Origin: Campylorhamphus procurvoides
Lineage: Eukaryota > Chordata > Aves > Passeriformes > Dendrocolaptidae
Direction: 5' to 3'
Length of the DNA: 64,000 nucleotides
NCBI GenBank assembly: GCA_013396655.1
Contig: WBMV01000126.1
Span: 186,001-250,000 of the forward strand
The notes under the pieces are model-generated. The model was not told the DNA's origin. It made no database searches and saw only the letters and a program-made list of their open reading frames with translations. This document shows, one piece after another, positions 27,901 through 42,900 of the stretch (positions are counted from its first letter, which is position 1; each line of letters begins with the position of its first letter). The translations under genes and the position numbers were made by a program.

Positions 27901-30900
27901 ATTTATAAAGAAGTAATAAAAACATGTAAACTTCAGGGTAAAGAAAGCAAAGATATTAAAGGAAATAAACTACATCTTTTCAGTGTTTTTCCTGAAAAGG
28001 ATTGCATGCTGCTGAAGAGGTATCAATAACCCATCAAATATCCTCATCATTATTTTAAGCTCAAATTTTCTTGTTTTGATGGATGATCTTTTTAAAGATC
28101 TGTTAAGCAACACACAGACAAATCACACACTCTGCTCATTGATTTGGAAAACTTAGAGGCAGTAAGTAGTCATAGAAAAAAAGTCCACAAAACCAGTGCA
28201 AAATGCATCTGGTTTAAACTAACATTTTCATTACCTATTTTATTTAGCCAATATTTAGTTCCAGTTATGATAATAAATCAATAAATAATATCCCATATCA
28301 GAATGACCCTTGCTGCAAATTTTTCCAGGGACTATAGAACAAAATAATTTGGCAGCAAAGCATTTGCAAATTAGGTTGGGACAGGAAATTATCAAGCAAA
28401 ATGGATAGCTTTCTACTAGAGAAGAGTCTGATGAATACCATGGAGTAGCAAACAGAACTAGAGCAAATAATTAGAAGTTTGAGATAAACTTTGCCTAAAA
28501 GCCTTGCAGTAAAACTAGCCATATAATTTTTCAAAGATTTTTGGTAACTCCCTTTCAAATTACTAAAGACAGTTTAGCCTTTCTCATGATTTTCATTCTG
28601 TAGTCATTCTTTTAGTTAATACAGTTATATACAAAATGAAAATGTTCAATTGCGCTATATATTGAGAATGATGAACAAAATCTATTTCTGATGGTCTTTA
28701 ACCAAAAAATTATACAGTATACTAGATCATACTCCTTCATAGCTTCTAGTTCTGTGTCCACTGGAACTGTCAGTTAATGACTAATTAATATGCCTTAATA
28801 GTCTATGTAACAAATGAACTAGGAATAAGATTTTCACATCCCAAGATGAAGACACAGTGTTACAATAATTAAGATCATCTTTGACACTTAAATCAAGAAA
28901 AACTCCTACATGTAAATATTCTAGTGAACTCAATGTTTGAGTTATTATGCGGCCAGTTTTCAAATTTTAATTCAGGAACAGATTTGAATAAAGATCTTAA
29001 TGTTGTCACTATTTTTAAGTAAAAATGGTCTAATTTCACAAGGTTTTAGGTATTAATGTTTCAATGCTTATATGCTAAATTATATGTAGACATGATACAA
29101 TAGTATGCTTAAATAGTACTGCATATTTTTATATCTGTATGGACTAAGCAGCATTAAGGACAGTTTCTTGACTACTTAAATTACTAGCCGTCTTACATAT
29201 TTCCACCAAAGAAGAAATTATTAGCTTCACATAGCTCTAAACCAAAAAATTAAGCAAGTCTAACTTAACAGATGGGATTAATAAAATCAAAAGCACTGTG
29301 GAAATGTTAAATTCACTGCATGACATTTATGTTGACACTGCAATCAACTACACATTAGGAAATTCATAGATGTAATCTTCTATGTAAGGGCATTTGACAG
29401 GCAAAACCAACGATAATTCTTTATAAATTAGCTGGGTACCCCATTACTAGAAGCAGCTTTAGAATGGGAGTAATCCTAAAAGTAAGCATAGATATTCTAC
29501 CTTATTCAGAATCAATGTCTTTAAATTAAAAATATGACAATGCAAAATCCTTTTTACTTATTGCAGTGGGTCACTTTAAAGCAATCTTTTTCAATGTGAA
29601 AACCTGAATGTACTTCTCAAGTCTTAATTTCTCTGTGTGCCACAGCCTTTCATTGGTTTTCTTTTTACTGCAAAATGGGAAAGGGCAAGAATATGACTGA
29701 CTTCATATTTTCTTTCTTACTGCACTGGTGAGACATTACATAGGGTACTTCATTGTAGGAGTTTTAGAAGCCTCACCTGCTTAATCTATTTAAGAGTACA
29801 AGTTTGTCATTAAGAAGGGAAAGTATATGGAATGCAGCGGACGGATGCATCTGTCCCACTGTACTCTGCCTACACAAAGGCAGTCCTCACTCCAAAGATG
29901 ATACAATCCCACAGGAGTATACTTCCTAGTTTGGCTAACCAAAAAAATAGTTACATACCTGATATAAATAATCTTCAAATACAAAATAGTAGTCATCATT
30001 GCTTGCTGTCAGCTTTACATCCTGTAATAAAAAAATACAGCAGTTTGAAGCCAAAATACCTCTCTTCAGACTCCCATGGAGGCTAAACTTAACACAGTGG
30101 AAGAAGATAGTTTCACCGCTGAATTATGAAAGAACTGTAGTTAAGTTTATACTCCATATTTTAAAACTAAAAATACTGTATTAACACGATGATTAAGTAT
30201 TCACAGTAAAAATGTGAAATGGAAGTTCATACCCTGTTCCTTCTTTCTCACAAAACCAGTTACTTCTTCAAATGAAGGTACCATTTCTTCACAACTTAAT
30301 GGTTCAACTCCAATGTCTTCCACAAGAGACAACCCAGGCAAAAGGAGTGAGTTCGCATTATAATAATAAGTCCACAATAATTATTATTACACTCCTTAAA
30401 ACCAAACTATCTAATATCTCATTGTTAAAAGAACCCAAACAAGATACCAGTGTGATAAGTATACAAATCACTTAATCACTGTTTAGGGAACTACTTACTT
30501 TGTAAATCAGGCTGTCCACTAGAAGGTTGTGCTGAATCACATTTGATTTAAGCTGTTCATAATACAAGATATCCTAAAATTAAAAATATTACCATCATCA
30601 GTCTGAGACACAACTTTAATTTATATTTAAACTAACAAATTTGATTTTCAGCAATTGAAAAAAAAGCAGCATACATTCAGCTGAAAAAAATCACTTCATA
30701 TTTATGAAACATTCTATCATGGTTTATTCTAGTTTAAGCCCTAAGAATTAAGACCTCACCGAAATTCACATAATATTTTGAGTTGGAAGGGACCCACAAG
30801 GATCATCAAGTCCAATTCTTACATGAATGGCCCATGTGGGGATTGAACCCACAACCTTGGTGCTATTAGCACCAGGCTCTGGCCAACTGAGTTCATCTCC

Positions 30901-33900
30901 GGATTTTGATATTATAAAATGAGCTCCCCTCTAGAAAACTAATAAAATAAGAATGAAGGGACTACTTCAAACCAAAGACCCCTATGTTCCAACCTTTGGT
31001 TCCCTCTATACCTAAAAGCTTTTCAACGTTCAAAATCATTAGCCTTTATTTCTTTGTTACCTGCTATTTTCATGTACCACTCCACCAACAGGTTCTGTCT
31101 TTTAGCATTAAGGAAGTTCTGCAAATATTTGAGATTAAACTAATACAAACCTCTTAACAGCTTAAATTTGTGCAAAGATGAAATTCTAAATATTTAAAAA
31201 ATCTTGTGAAGAGTACAAAGAACGCAGAGCTTTTTAAAACTCCAGTTACTTTCTGAATGTCTATAGAACACACACAAGGATGAAACAATGGGGAAGAATC
31301 AGAACAAACACTTCTTTGCTTTTACTTATTCTATCCTTTTTTTCTCAGAAAGAACTTGCAGAGGAAAAAAAATTAAATATTGCACTGTTGTAATTCAACT
31401 CCCAAATCCCCAAATCTCACACTGCTATTATGCCTACAATTGAATAACAGTTTCTGATGGAGTTGAAGTAGCTGATAAATTAAATAAGCTGTCCCAAATC
31501 TCCTTCCTACCTCACAAGACTATTTTGTTTTCAAGGTGTCTATATGGACACCACACAAATACTTGTATATTCCAAGCTTTACATGTTTACTGCTTATTTC
31601 TTTGATAAATGGACAAGTCTGGAGTAAGGATTTAAAGAACAAATGGGAAGATGAAATTTTGAGAGGGAGAGAAGGGGAAAAAAAATAAAGTCTGGAGAAC
31701 ACTTTAACTGTTTTGGGTAGGAATCCAAAACTGAGAAGCAGTTAGAAACTTAGAAACTATTAGAATTAATATATTACAAAACTGTTAAGTTGAAATGAGG
31801 ACAAAATCAGTATTTATTAAGTACTGATGACTACCAGAGGGAAAATACTTAAATTTTTCTTTTGAGAAATAAAAAGGGGAGGTATAAATACTACACAATT
31901 TCTTTAGGAAGGATCCTACATAAATATTTATTAAATGTAAATTATTTGCAGTATGAACACAACATTCTGTTCTTCAGAGCTACAGGAAACTAATATTCAC
32001 ATCACAACTTTAAAGCATCAATACTGTAGTTTAATCAAGTGTAACTGCCAAACGAATGTCTAAAGGCTTTTCTGCTCTCTCAAATGACTGTCTATATTAA
32101 AACATAAGAAGCTAATTAAAAAAAACAAAACACAAAAAATCCCCAAACAAACAAAAGCCCAAAGGAAAAAACAAAAAACAAAAAAAACTGCACCAAAACC
32201 AAACCAAAACTCATGGCCAGGGGTTTGGAACCAAATGACCTTTGAGGACGCTTCCAACTCAAACCATCTATGATTCTAAGATGACTAGAAGGACAAGCTG
32301 TCCCTCTGAACTAGAACTCATGCAAAATGTTTGAGAAACACGTCATAAATTACTGAAAAGAGACTTGCAAAGCAAACACAATCATAACAATTCTAGGAAT
32401 AAAGGTTTCAGCTCTCTACTTGGTATTCATTTTCTCTTAAATTGTGATTGTTGCAATGCAAAATGAAGTTGGGTTTGGGAATCATGCCAGGTTTTCACTC
32501 ACAACTTAGTTACAAGAGGATCTTGTCCATGTCTCTTAGTAAGACCGGAGGCTTGTGATTGATGCTGTATTAATAAATTTATTCCTTAGATCTGAATCAT
32601 AAACAAGATTGGTCACAGATTTACTTTTAAGACACAAGACTCTCCGGTGGTCAGTCTCTCACTTACACAGGGAGGAATATTTTAAGAGCTTCTCTCATGC
32701 TTCAAAAAAGATTCAAATCCCCTTTTACTATTTATAGGCTGCATTTCTTTCTCCAGCTGAGACAACTCTCTAGCAAGTTTTACGAGTGTCCAAAAACATG
32801 TTACATTTCTTATGTTATTTCAAATGTTTTCCCTTATAAAACCAAAATCTTACCACCTTCATCTGATTCAACATTTCCTCATCTGCCAAATCTTCATGTA
32901 ACCTTGACTTTGTAAACTTTTTCCTTTTTTATATACACTGTAGCTTATATCAAAATTCTCAAAATATATTTTCTCAAAATATACATTTTTTATACCACAC
33001 CTCCAAATCTTTCCAAACTGAAGTAAAGAACACTTCAGGACTGCAGTGACCAGCCCTCTCGTCCTTACAAAGCCATATGCCAAAATTTCACCCCAAAACT
33101 CATACCGTACCCACTTGAGAGCTTAGGCAAGCTCTGAAAGTAGCTGATGGGCAAGAGAGAACAGTATCTTTCAACAGAACCCAGCAAAGCTAATTTAAGC
33201 AGAATCTGATGATTCACCCTCTTTGAAATGAAGGTTTGAATTACTCAGCAGCCTCTCTGCAGGCACAATCCACCTGTGTTGTGTCATGAAATCCCTGGTG
33301 CTGGAGCTGCACTCTCACTGCTGAACTGTAGGCAGCTCATGACTCATTTTTCGTTACCCTCGCCCTGTGACTGCACCACCTACACTTGCCTCTCAAATCT
33401 AATACAAAAAATGAGTGGGGAAGCACAGAACTAGGAATATGAAGAAAGACTGACAATGGGGAGACTAGAAAGGAGACACTGAGATTTATGGGAATTGGAT
33501 GATGCCTAAAAAACGGCACCCAACATTAATTAGGTGAGCTGTAGATTTTGAAACAGCAGCACCAGAAACAAGTACAAAACAAAAACCTAATCAGATTACA
33601 TAAAGAGAAAAGAGATAAGAGTCAAAGGAAGTCCCGTTCCTCCTAGTAAATCCTTAAAGAGGGTCCAAAAATTTTTCTCCTTTTACCAGAGACCTGCGAA
33701 ATCTACTTGTAAACTACATCCTTCTCCAGTCAAAAATTATGACAGTGCATTACTGCTACTGGATTCTCTGCTCTTTGGATGGGGACCTTTGGCTACTGAT
33801 CCTAATCTAAAACCCACTTCTGATAAGGCAAAGATATACAGAATGCTCCCTCTGCTATTTATTAAACCTTGGAAACTACATTCAGTAAAAGCTGAAGTAG

Positions 33901-36900
33901 ACTAAAGCACTACTAATTTTTGCACGCTGGAATTTTCACAACTAAGATTTTCAACTTACTAACTAAAAAAAAATTATAGAGGAAAATAAAAAGCCCATCA
34001 GATAACGAGCAAATTTTTTTCTAAGCACCCTTTCAACAGCATGCAATGAATAAACAATCGTGTAACACTCCAAACAGAAGGACAAAAAAAATACTTTCTC
34101 AGTATGTTCCATCCATTTTATGCAATGAGACAGACAGCCCACAGGAAATAATTGTGACTGTGTGATTCAAGATCATATGATAAAAATATATATACAGCAA
34201 ATTGGATTGTATGCACAGACAGTATTAAACGTGACGTGGTGCACCTTTCAAATGTTTGTCTTTGCAACCTTAAAAATGCTCTTTTAACACAGTTCCTCTA
34301 CAATGTACCATTACAAATGAAAACTAATACACAATTCATTGTCACGCAATATGTTTATGCATTTCTCAATAATTCTGCCTAAAGAGCTCACAGTTTATCA
34401 TTTTTACGATTACGATGCTGGATCGTTGATATCATCCCTGGCTTGGCTGCATATTGGCTTTACACAGAGGCTGAGCTTTATTGAAGAAAATTTCCAAACA
34501 ACAATATTGGATGCTAGAACACACAATGCTGCCCATACTAAACCCTCAAAATGTTTTACATTAAAGAAAGGATATTCACAGTTCACGTGAGTTAGAGATT
34601 CATACACCTATAAATGTAATAGAGCCTAAACTGCAGATCAGAGATATTACAGGCAAGAAATGACTGCAGCCACACAATTCAAGTCCAGTAGAGAAACTGT
34701 TCACAAGAGGTAGAGAAAAGAAGTGTTTGATATGAAATTCAGCAGATAATACACATATTAAGCACATATTAAAACCAACTATAAATTAGAATTAAACTTT
34801 AAAAGAGCCTAACAGTTTGGTTGACAAATACATTAATAGGCAGACAGAATTTGTTTCTCTTTAAAAAAGATAACCATAGAAAATTATCCATGTGTGTTTC
34901 AGAAAATGTGTCTTTTCCATAACAACTTCACATGAATGTAAGATGAAAAATGTATAATTTTTCTGATTATGATCTTATCTTTCAGTAATCAAAACAGAAT
35001 ACCTGGCTTTTTTACTCAATTATTTTATTTTTCAGTTAAGATAAAAGTGCTTTTAAAAGATGAAGCATTTAACAGAATATAAGCAGATGCTATGTAGACA
35101 ACAACAGTAATTTCACACCTGTAATATTTTGGCTCTCAAAAAAATAAAGACTTCTAAAATTCAAACTATCATAGGTTAACTCTAGTATTGACCATCTTAA
35201 CTAAGACATATAATATTTCACTATTATTTCAACAGCTCCTTCTTCTACAAATAATTATTTTATTTACTAGAAACAAAAGCCTATTTTATTTTTTCAGAAA
35301 GGAATAAACTAAGTAATTCTAATACCAGTCCAAATAACTTCAAGTCCTTAGATAAGCTGTCAAAGAGTAATATTTACATTTGTTTCTAAGGGCAAGATCT
35401 TATGGTTGTACTATGTAGTTCCCAATAAAAGCCCCAGTACTATAAGAAAATGGCTACACCCTCAAAAGACATGAGACACTGTAAAATTGTCACACTCATC
35501 AGCAGATTTATATGTATCCATGTTATTTTTCATTGATGCAATAAAAGCCTTGTATCAAAGTTTTCCCAGTTCAGCAAATATTTTAAATAGGGTTTTAACT
35601 TTTTAAGGTATATTAGATATACTGACTATAGCATGGCTTCAGATACTGCAAAAGATTTCATTGGTGAGGACTTGTATCTACTACAAAAACTGCTGCAGTA
35701 CAAGGGAGTATGAAAACAATCCACATCTTACTAGCTCCTCTTTAAGTGTTTTTTATTGTACCCATGCAGAGTATATGCAATAATGTATAAAGCAATTCAT
35801 AAGATCTGTACATGCATATGATGACAGGTTCAAACCTCCAGGAAACAACATATAACATGTCTTTTTATAAAATTTAGCTAAGATACGCGAGGTTCAGTCT
35901 TCTTTCCAGGACTTTTTTCTTGCCTCCTTCTGAAAAAGTCAGCATCATATAAGAAAGCCTCACAAGCCAGCTCCAATTAATAATTAGTTCTAGAGTATTT
36001 TGCCCATATATCTACTAAAAAATTAGGGAGGAGCCTAAAAAACTCCATCACAGCATGGAGTTAATCAGTTTCTGTGACAACTCAGTAGCGTTTTCCTATT
36101 TTGGAAAAAGATCACTAGAAGATATGTGCTTGCACTTTTGTGTACTCACTAGTCTTCATATTTTACTCTCACTTTGTTCCTTACCTCTGGCTGATTAGAA
36201 ATATTAAGAATGAGGGCCCACAGATCAGCTCGGAGTGCTGTTGGACATCCCTGACGAACATACTGTTGAGCTGCAGCACTATCTTGCTCTGCTAAAACTG
36301 TAAGACACAAAGCAGGCAAAGAATTGATGCAGTGCCAGATTTCTTTCAAATACCTTAATATTTAACTTTCAAAACTAGTTTACCATGCTGTAAGCATTAG
36401 CTAAAGGGAAAACACTGAAAAGGTTTGGTCTCCACAAGGCAATTAAGTAGCTCCTTGGGAAACAACACCAGTATTAATAAGCAAGGCTGTATTACCTTCT
36501 GTCATGAAACAGCACTCAGTATGTATCCCTGACTATATCAAGGTTAGTTGCAGCTCCTAGGCATCATGCAGAACAAGCAGTCACATATAGCCACAAAGTG
36601 CTCCTGTTTAACTATGAATGGTATCTCAGTTCAAATAGGAGATTGCCACTTGTTCTGGCTTTTTTGTGTCTCCCTTGTTTTCATGTTAACTATACGAGTA
36701 TCTTCACAGATAACTGTGGGGCAAGAACTTTCCATTTCAGAGAATATATTGTCAGGTTCTCTGATTATTGGTTTGTGTACTCTGGAGGATAAAGATCTTT
36801 CTCAAATGATTTTAGTATTCCTTCATACTGACATAAACCAAATATTCTACTGTTGACAGGTTTGCTTAGATGGGTCATTGTTGCAGTGCTTTAGGCTACT

Positions 36901-39900
36901 CTGTCACAAGGGTCTCATGCTGAATACAGTACTGTACCTACCATAGGACAGATTGTCTGATTCCTTACCTAAATCTATACACTTGAAAGCCATACATCTT
37001 TAGCTACTGTAACCTGACAAAAGTGTTTCCCTCCAAGGTTATGTCATTAACAATACCCTCATACCCAAAATGTCTTTTACAACAGAAAGAGAGTTGGAAA
37101 AAATTTCTGTGATGTTATCTAGACATGATATAGGTGTTACACTCATGCTCAGAAGTTTCCAAATCCGTATCCTCTGATTCTTCTGAAGTCTCTATGAAAA
37201 AACTTTTTTTTATATAGCTCACTGAATTCAGTATTCACAATATTTGCCCTGACAGGACTTAGAAGGATGACGTTTGGAATTAAAAATCTATCTAATTAAT
37301 TCTTGTCTCCTCTTAAATACTGAATAGAACAGTTTTTGAGTTTTCTATTTAACCCGCAGAGCTCTAACACAGACATTTTGTTATCCTTTGTTTCTAAAAT
37401 GAAGAGGGCAAAAGAAAAAACACTCCTACATTCTCCACGAAACTTTAGAAAGATCGTGATTCATCTTAGTGTTCATCAGTGCCTTCTTTTTTTTTTTTAA
37501 TGAGACAAAATAGTAGAAAGTAGTTTTGCAATATGCAAGATGGGTTTTACTAAATACAACAAAGAAAAATCCTCAGACTTGGCAATACATCTAATATAAA
37601 AGCAAAATCAATGTCATAACTAATACCCAGAGCATGCAGCAGGACTCCTACTGAATAAACTGGGATTTCAGTTTATGGTCAAGACTCTTAACTTATATTT
37701 CTATAAATTATGTCCTTGCATATAGAAAAAGGTAAGGCAGTCTATGTAAGAGAGGCTGCTCTACACAATCAAGAGATGAGGAATAAGAACTGCAATATGG
37801 AGTTGAATGAATGACTCAGGGAGTCCAGACAGGTAGTTTATATGAAAGAATGGGAAAAGAAGAGAAAGGTGGATGGTACCTACTGAGTTAGTCTCAGATC
37901 ACAAAACTTACAATGAAGGACAAGAAGATGACCACAAAAGAAGAAATAAGAAAGAAAGGTCACTGTTTTGTTACTGCAAAAAATGAAAGAGGGAAGGGAG
38001 CACTTTTGAGCCAGTATCCACTTTATTCTTCTCTGATGGTGCTAATGTTTAGTGGAAATCACAAGAGACAGTAAGAAGCAAATACTGATGGATTTCAACT
38101 ATTCCTTGTACATTTCTTCTATAAACAAATTTAAGCTATTAAGTTATTCTTTCTTTTACCTTTCCTTTTTTTTTTTTAAGATTATTTCTTAACCTAAAAG
38201 AAACCCTAGAACTTAGAAAAAGCAGTATGCAGAGACAAACAAGTGAGTTTTCCATAGTGGTAAAGTATTGCAATATTCTGCAACTGCAAACAATTGTTAA
38301 AAAGATTCTGTTCTGACGCACAGGCATAAATCTCATTACTCTGATGAGAATTTTGTGTGCAGAGATGGGAGTCCACAGTATTTTGATTTTAAAATGAAAT
38401 TCAGCAGTGACATAAGTCAAGCTATCACTAAAATGCTATGTCTGTGCTTACCATTTCATTTTTAATGAAATATCTGTGGAGTTATTTATCTGGTAGGTCC
38501 TGGTAGACTGCAAATGCTTGCTTTTCTGTCTCTGCCTAAATGACAACAGTATTAGTGACTGTCTTTATCTAAATTACAATGGTATTACTGACAATGCTTT
38601 GTGTTAGTCTGTCTGAATTCTTAAAATTCTAAGAGGTACATGGAAATTAAGATACAAATTTACTAAACACATTCCTAACTACCGACAGTTTACTACAGAT
38701 AAAAACAGATCCATACCTTTCTGTCCAACACGTACATGTTCATTTTCAAAGAACTCTAGAAAATAAAGACACAGAGAAGAATGGCATAAAAGAAAAAAGA
38801 TACTCCAGCTGGTAATGTATTTTATATTTTTATTACACATCATTACATTCAGTTCCTGCTATCATCACTAAAAATTAACCTGCATCAGCAACAAAGTTCT
38901 TTTTCAGAAACTAAAAGGACATAATACTACAGAATTTTTTCTTATCTGAAGGACACAAATATTGGAATAGCACTATACTACATGAACCCAGATTTTCAAT
39001 GAGGCAAGTTTCCATTTGAAAAGAATACTGATAATAATGACGCTATAGTGATTTCCATTTTTACATGGAAAGACAGTTTTAAAACCTCTTTCTACAGTAA
39101 TAGATGCATACATGGAAAACCAATAGAGATTATGCACTATTTAAGCTACTGAATATTAATATATGGATATGTCCTGTAATATTTTCTTAAAAGTAGTTAT
39201 TTAAAATATATTTGTGTGTGTATATAGATATGCCTATCTGTTAGTTAGCTTAACATTTATTGATATTTTCTGTATTTTTGGAAACAGTCAATGTGGTTCT
39301 CTAGATCTTGAAATGTTTCAACATATGAAATTAATGTATTTGCAACTTAAGGTGATGATTTTAAATCTTCTTCAAGTCTCTTCATATATGCAATGTTTTC
39401 TATTATTACTATATTTTACTAATAAAACCATTACAACCATAGTTACAGAACAAATATTTATGGTTTATTATGGGAAAAATACACAAATTACTTGATAATT
39501 GCAAAGTATTCTACTCATTAGTGTTCTATTTAAAAGACTGAAGTACAGCATTAGCTTACCAGGAGGCACTTGTGCTGAATCATCAATACCCAGCTGTCCT
39601 ATATTTAAGCCTAGTTCACTGAAGTCTTCTTTCTGAAGAGAAACAAAATCATAAAAAGTAATTAATAATGTTTAATTCTCTACTAGAGATTTCTTCTGAA
39701 AGGATTAACGTGAATAATTTTAAAATCAAATATTTTTTTTAAATGCATGTGAAATGCATATGACATATGGGTTCAGGTTTGAAACAAGAAAAATCTCACA
39801 TTAATTCTTACTCTAATTTTAATTATAGGTTCCAATCTGCATGTCAACTATGACCTACACCTGGGTATAGTAAAGGGTTGAATGAAAGATCAAGTTAAGG

Positions 39901-42900
39901 ATCTTTAATTCCCAGCACTTTTCCAGTGTGGGCAAAAGTTTTTCTACTAGCATAAAATTCCCCAAAGCCTCATCAGTGAAGCATTAAGAAGAACTCCCCT
40001 ATTTTATAATTATAATACACTAGTACTCAAACATTTCCATTCATTTACAACCTGACAATAAAGGGATTTAAAGTTACTTTAAGACAAAAATCAGAAGCTA
40101 ACTCATTATCAGATTCCTGATCTTGTACAGGATGAAATAAAACTTCAGAATTACGATAATCTACATAGTTAAAGTTTCTTATACAGAAAAAAAAAAGAGT
40201 AACTGAATAATGTGTACAGAACTGTATTTTTGGCACAAATCGAACCTGTGTGGCATAAAATCAAAACTTGCCTACCGGCAGATAATTTACTGTTTACGTT
40301 TTATTTTTCATTAAAAATGTCTTTTCATAAAACTTTTTTTATGATCTGTATTTTAATTACATATTTAGATTGCTTTTCACTTTCAAAAGGAGAAAGTTAC
40401 TGTGACACTAATATTCTTTTCTATTCTTTAGAACTTTTTTCATTAGCAAGGCAAAACAACTCTTACAGAAACCTCTTATAAGAAAAGAATGTACTTACCA
40501 ATTCTGAAATATCTTTAACTTTTAAAGGAACCTGAATTAGCCCCAGATGATTTCTGAAACTAGGCTGTTCTCCATTTTCATAATTTGGGTTTCGAAGATT
40601 CATCAGTACCTTAAAAACGGTAGTTCTATCATTTCTTGAACTTACATTCAGAACTCTTTTTAACATCATCAGTATCAAAAACAGTAAATTCAGCATAAAA
40701 CCATTTCCCTCAACATCTATATACAGATGGAATTATTAAATTGTATCTCAATATTTTAAAAATCCAAAAGGACTGAAACTTTTAAGGAAGGAAACACATT
40801 CTGCTTTGAAAAGGAAGTTCAAAATAAGAAATAAAAAAGCAGAAATAATTTTTGATTTATGAGATTAAGTGCTGACTGCAAAGTAGTGTCTTGACTAAAA
40901 TCTACTTCCTCATCAAAGCTATTCAAACATCATCAGAATATTTCTGATGGCTACAATATCCAGGATACTCTTCAATATCACATTTCACCAAAAGAATTTT
41001 TATCCATATTCTTACATTGACATCTTATGGAGCTTCCAATTAAAGAGCTACATAACTTGCTACTCAAATAACGTCTTACTAAATAACAATATATATCAAC
41101 ATCTTTCATTTAAGAGCAAAAATAATTACAGAATTGAAAATCGAAAGCAAGTATAAAATTTAAAGGACAAGGAGTCATGTCAAGATAAGTAACTGTGATC
41201 TATAAAGGAATTTACAGTCTCTTCCATACTGCTCTTCCATGGTATAGATTTTGATATGATGTTGAACTGCAAGTATTGCTTCTAACATGAGTTTCATTCT
41301 TATGAAATTCTTTAATAACATCCTACCTCTACAATTCTTAGTCTTGTAAGTATTCTAATACCATATAACCTCACTGTCAGACCTGTAAATTTAAAGAAAC
41401 TGCATGCTCTGGAAAGGAAACAGTATAAAAGAAAAAGAGAGTGACTAAGGCTAGAAAAAAGACTGATTTGTTTACAGATGCAAGATTAAATATAGAACTT
41501 GGCTGTTAGTATAGTCATGGAAAACAGAATAAATGAAACATTTTCAAAATTAATAACTGAACAAAAGAAGCTCTTTAGAAATCTAATCAAATGGATAGGA
41601 AGCTTATTGTTGGATTCAGAAATGCATTCACAATTCATAACCATGAAACAATTTACACTTAAGTCAGAAACAATATAATCACCTCTACAACTGCTAAAGA
41701 CATTCCACTAAATTTGCACTGAAACACATTGAAATAGTAATACATTAATTCTGACCAATAATTCAGTATTAAACTTCTAAGTTTTACTCTGTAAATTTGC
41801 AGGCCATCTCAACTCCACAATTCTACACTGTTGTCGTGCTCTAGATGATTTGTTTCCTGTATAACTCAAAGGATATACAGGAGTATACCAATTTTTAAAA
41901 TATTATTTCCAATCACATTTTAATCCAAAAATCTCCTACTGTGTCACCATTAAGTTCACTGTTGTCATGTTTATTGTCCATTATTCTGTGCCTATTCTAG
42001 ACACAGCTGGTAAAGCAAGTTCTTTTTTACTAAGATGTTCTGTGCTCCAGCCATACATAAAGATGAATATTACTGTCATTTCTGACTTTTAATCCACAGT
42101 CACCATTTTTTAATGGTTCAGTTTGACTACAAACAAAAGCCTCCAAAGTCCACACAGTCTTGTTTCATGTTTGATTTTTACAGTCTTCATAGATGACCTA
42201 CAATTTCAACCACATACAGGTCTGCAACCTACAACCGAATAGTGTATCAGCTTCACATACTGCAATTTATCAGCTTAATGCACTAGAATTTAAATTGTAA
42301 AATGATTTACAAACTCAGTTGGAGAATTGCTCTCAGAGTAAAAAAGTTAGATTCATTGGTTTTGGAGAGAAAGAGAAGTTTATCACCGGTACAATTTAAA
42401 ACTACAGTTTAAAAAAAAAAAAAGGCACAATAGCATTTTGTTCTGTAAACCAAACATGGATTGTTATAAAAAATATGTCAAATTTCATTTGCTATAAAGG
42501 ACAAATTGTATGAAATACACTTAACAATTACCATCCCCACTTCACATAAAAGCCTATAATGGATACAAGTTAATGGCTGAGTATTGTTTCATAAATGCTT
42601 ACCTCAAGAAAATCTTTAGGTGCATAAACAGGCCGGAAGAGACTTAGATCTGAAATAAGAGGTCAATGACACTACATTAAAACCAAAAGAAGAAAAAAAC
42701 ACACACCATATCTATAACACAATCTAGCAATCTGAATAACATATTAGAGCAAAGACCAAAATAACATTATCACAGATATCATGCCTACAACCACCACATA
42801 TTTTCTCAGGATTATGCTACTGATTATGCCTTAAGTTTTGTAAACTTAATCCTCCAGGTAAATGGAGGGAGGGGTTTTCTTTAAGGTCCCTTCCAAGCCA

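Larger units (their letters stand above)
30574..36184 (-). other. TBC1D19: TBC1D19 intron 11
   Basis: A 5.6-kb intron separating the first TBC motif from the following helix. It holds the hybrid SINE near its 3' end, a short plus CR1 terminus and an A-rich tract. The rest is AT-rich with no exon-like segment. Confidence 0.8.

Noticed and set aside
30767..30901. A functional tRNA-Ile gene on the minus strand
   Set aside because: The acceptor stem is not formed, the 5' end has decayed and a CR1 tail follows. It is a SINE head, not a tRNA gene.
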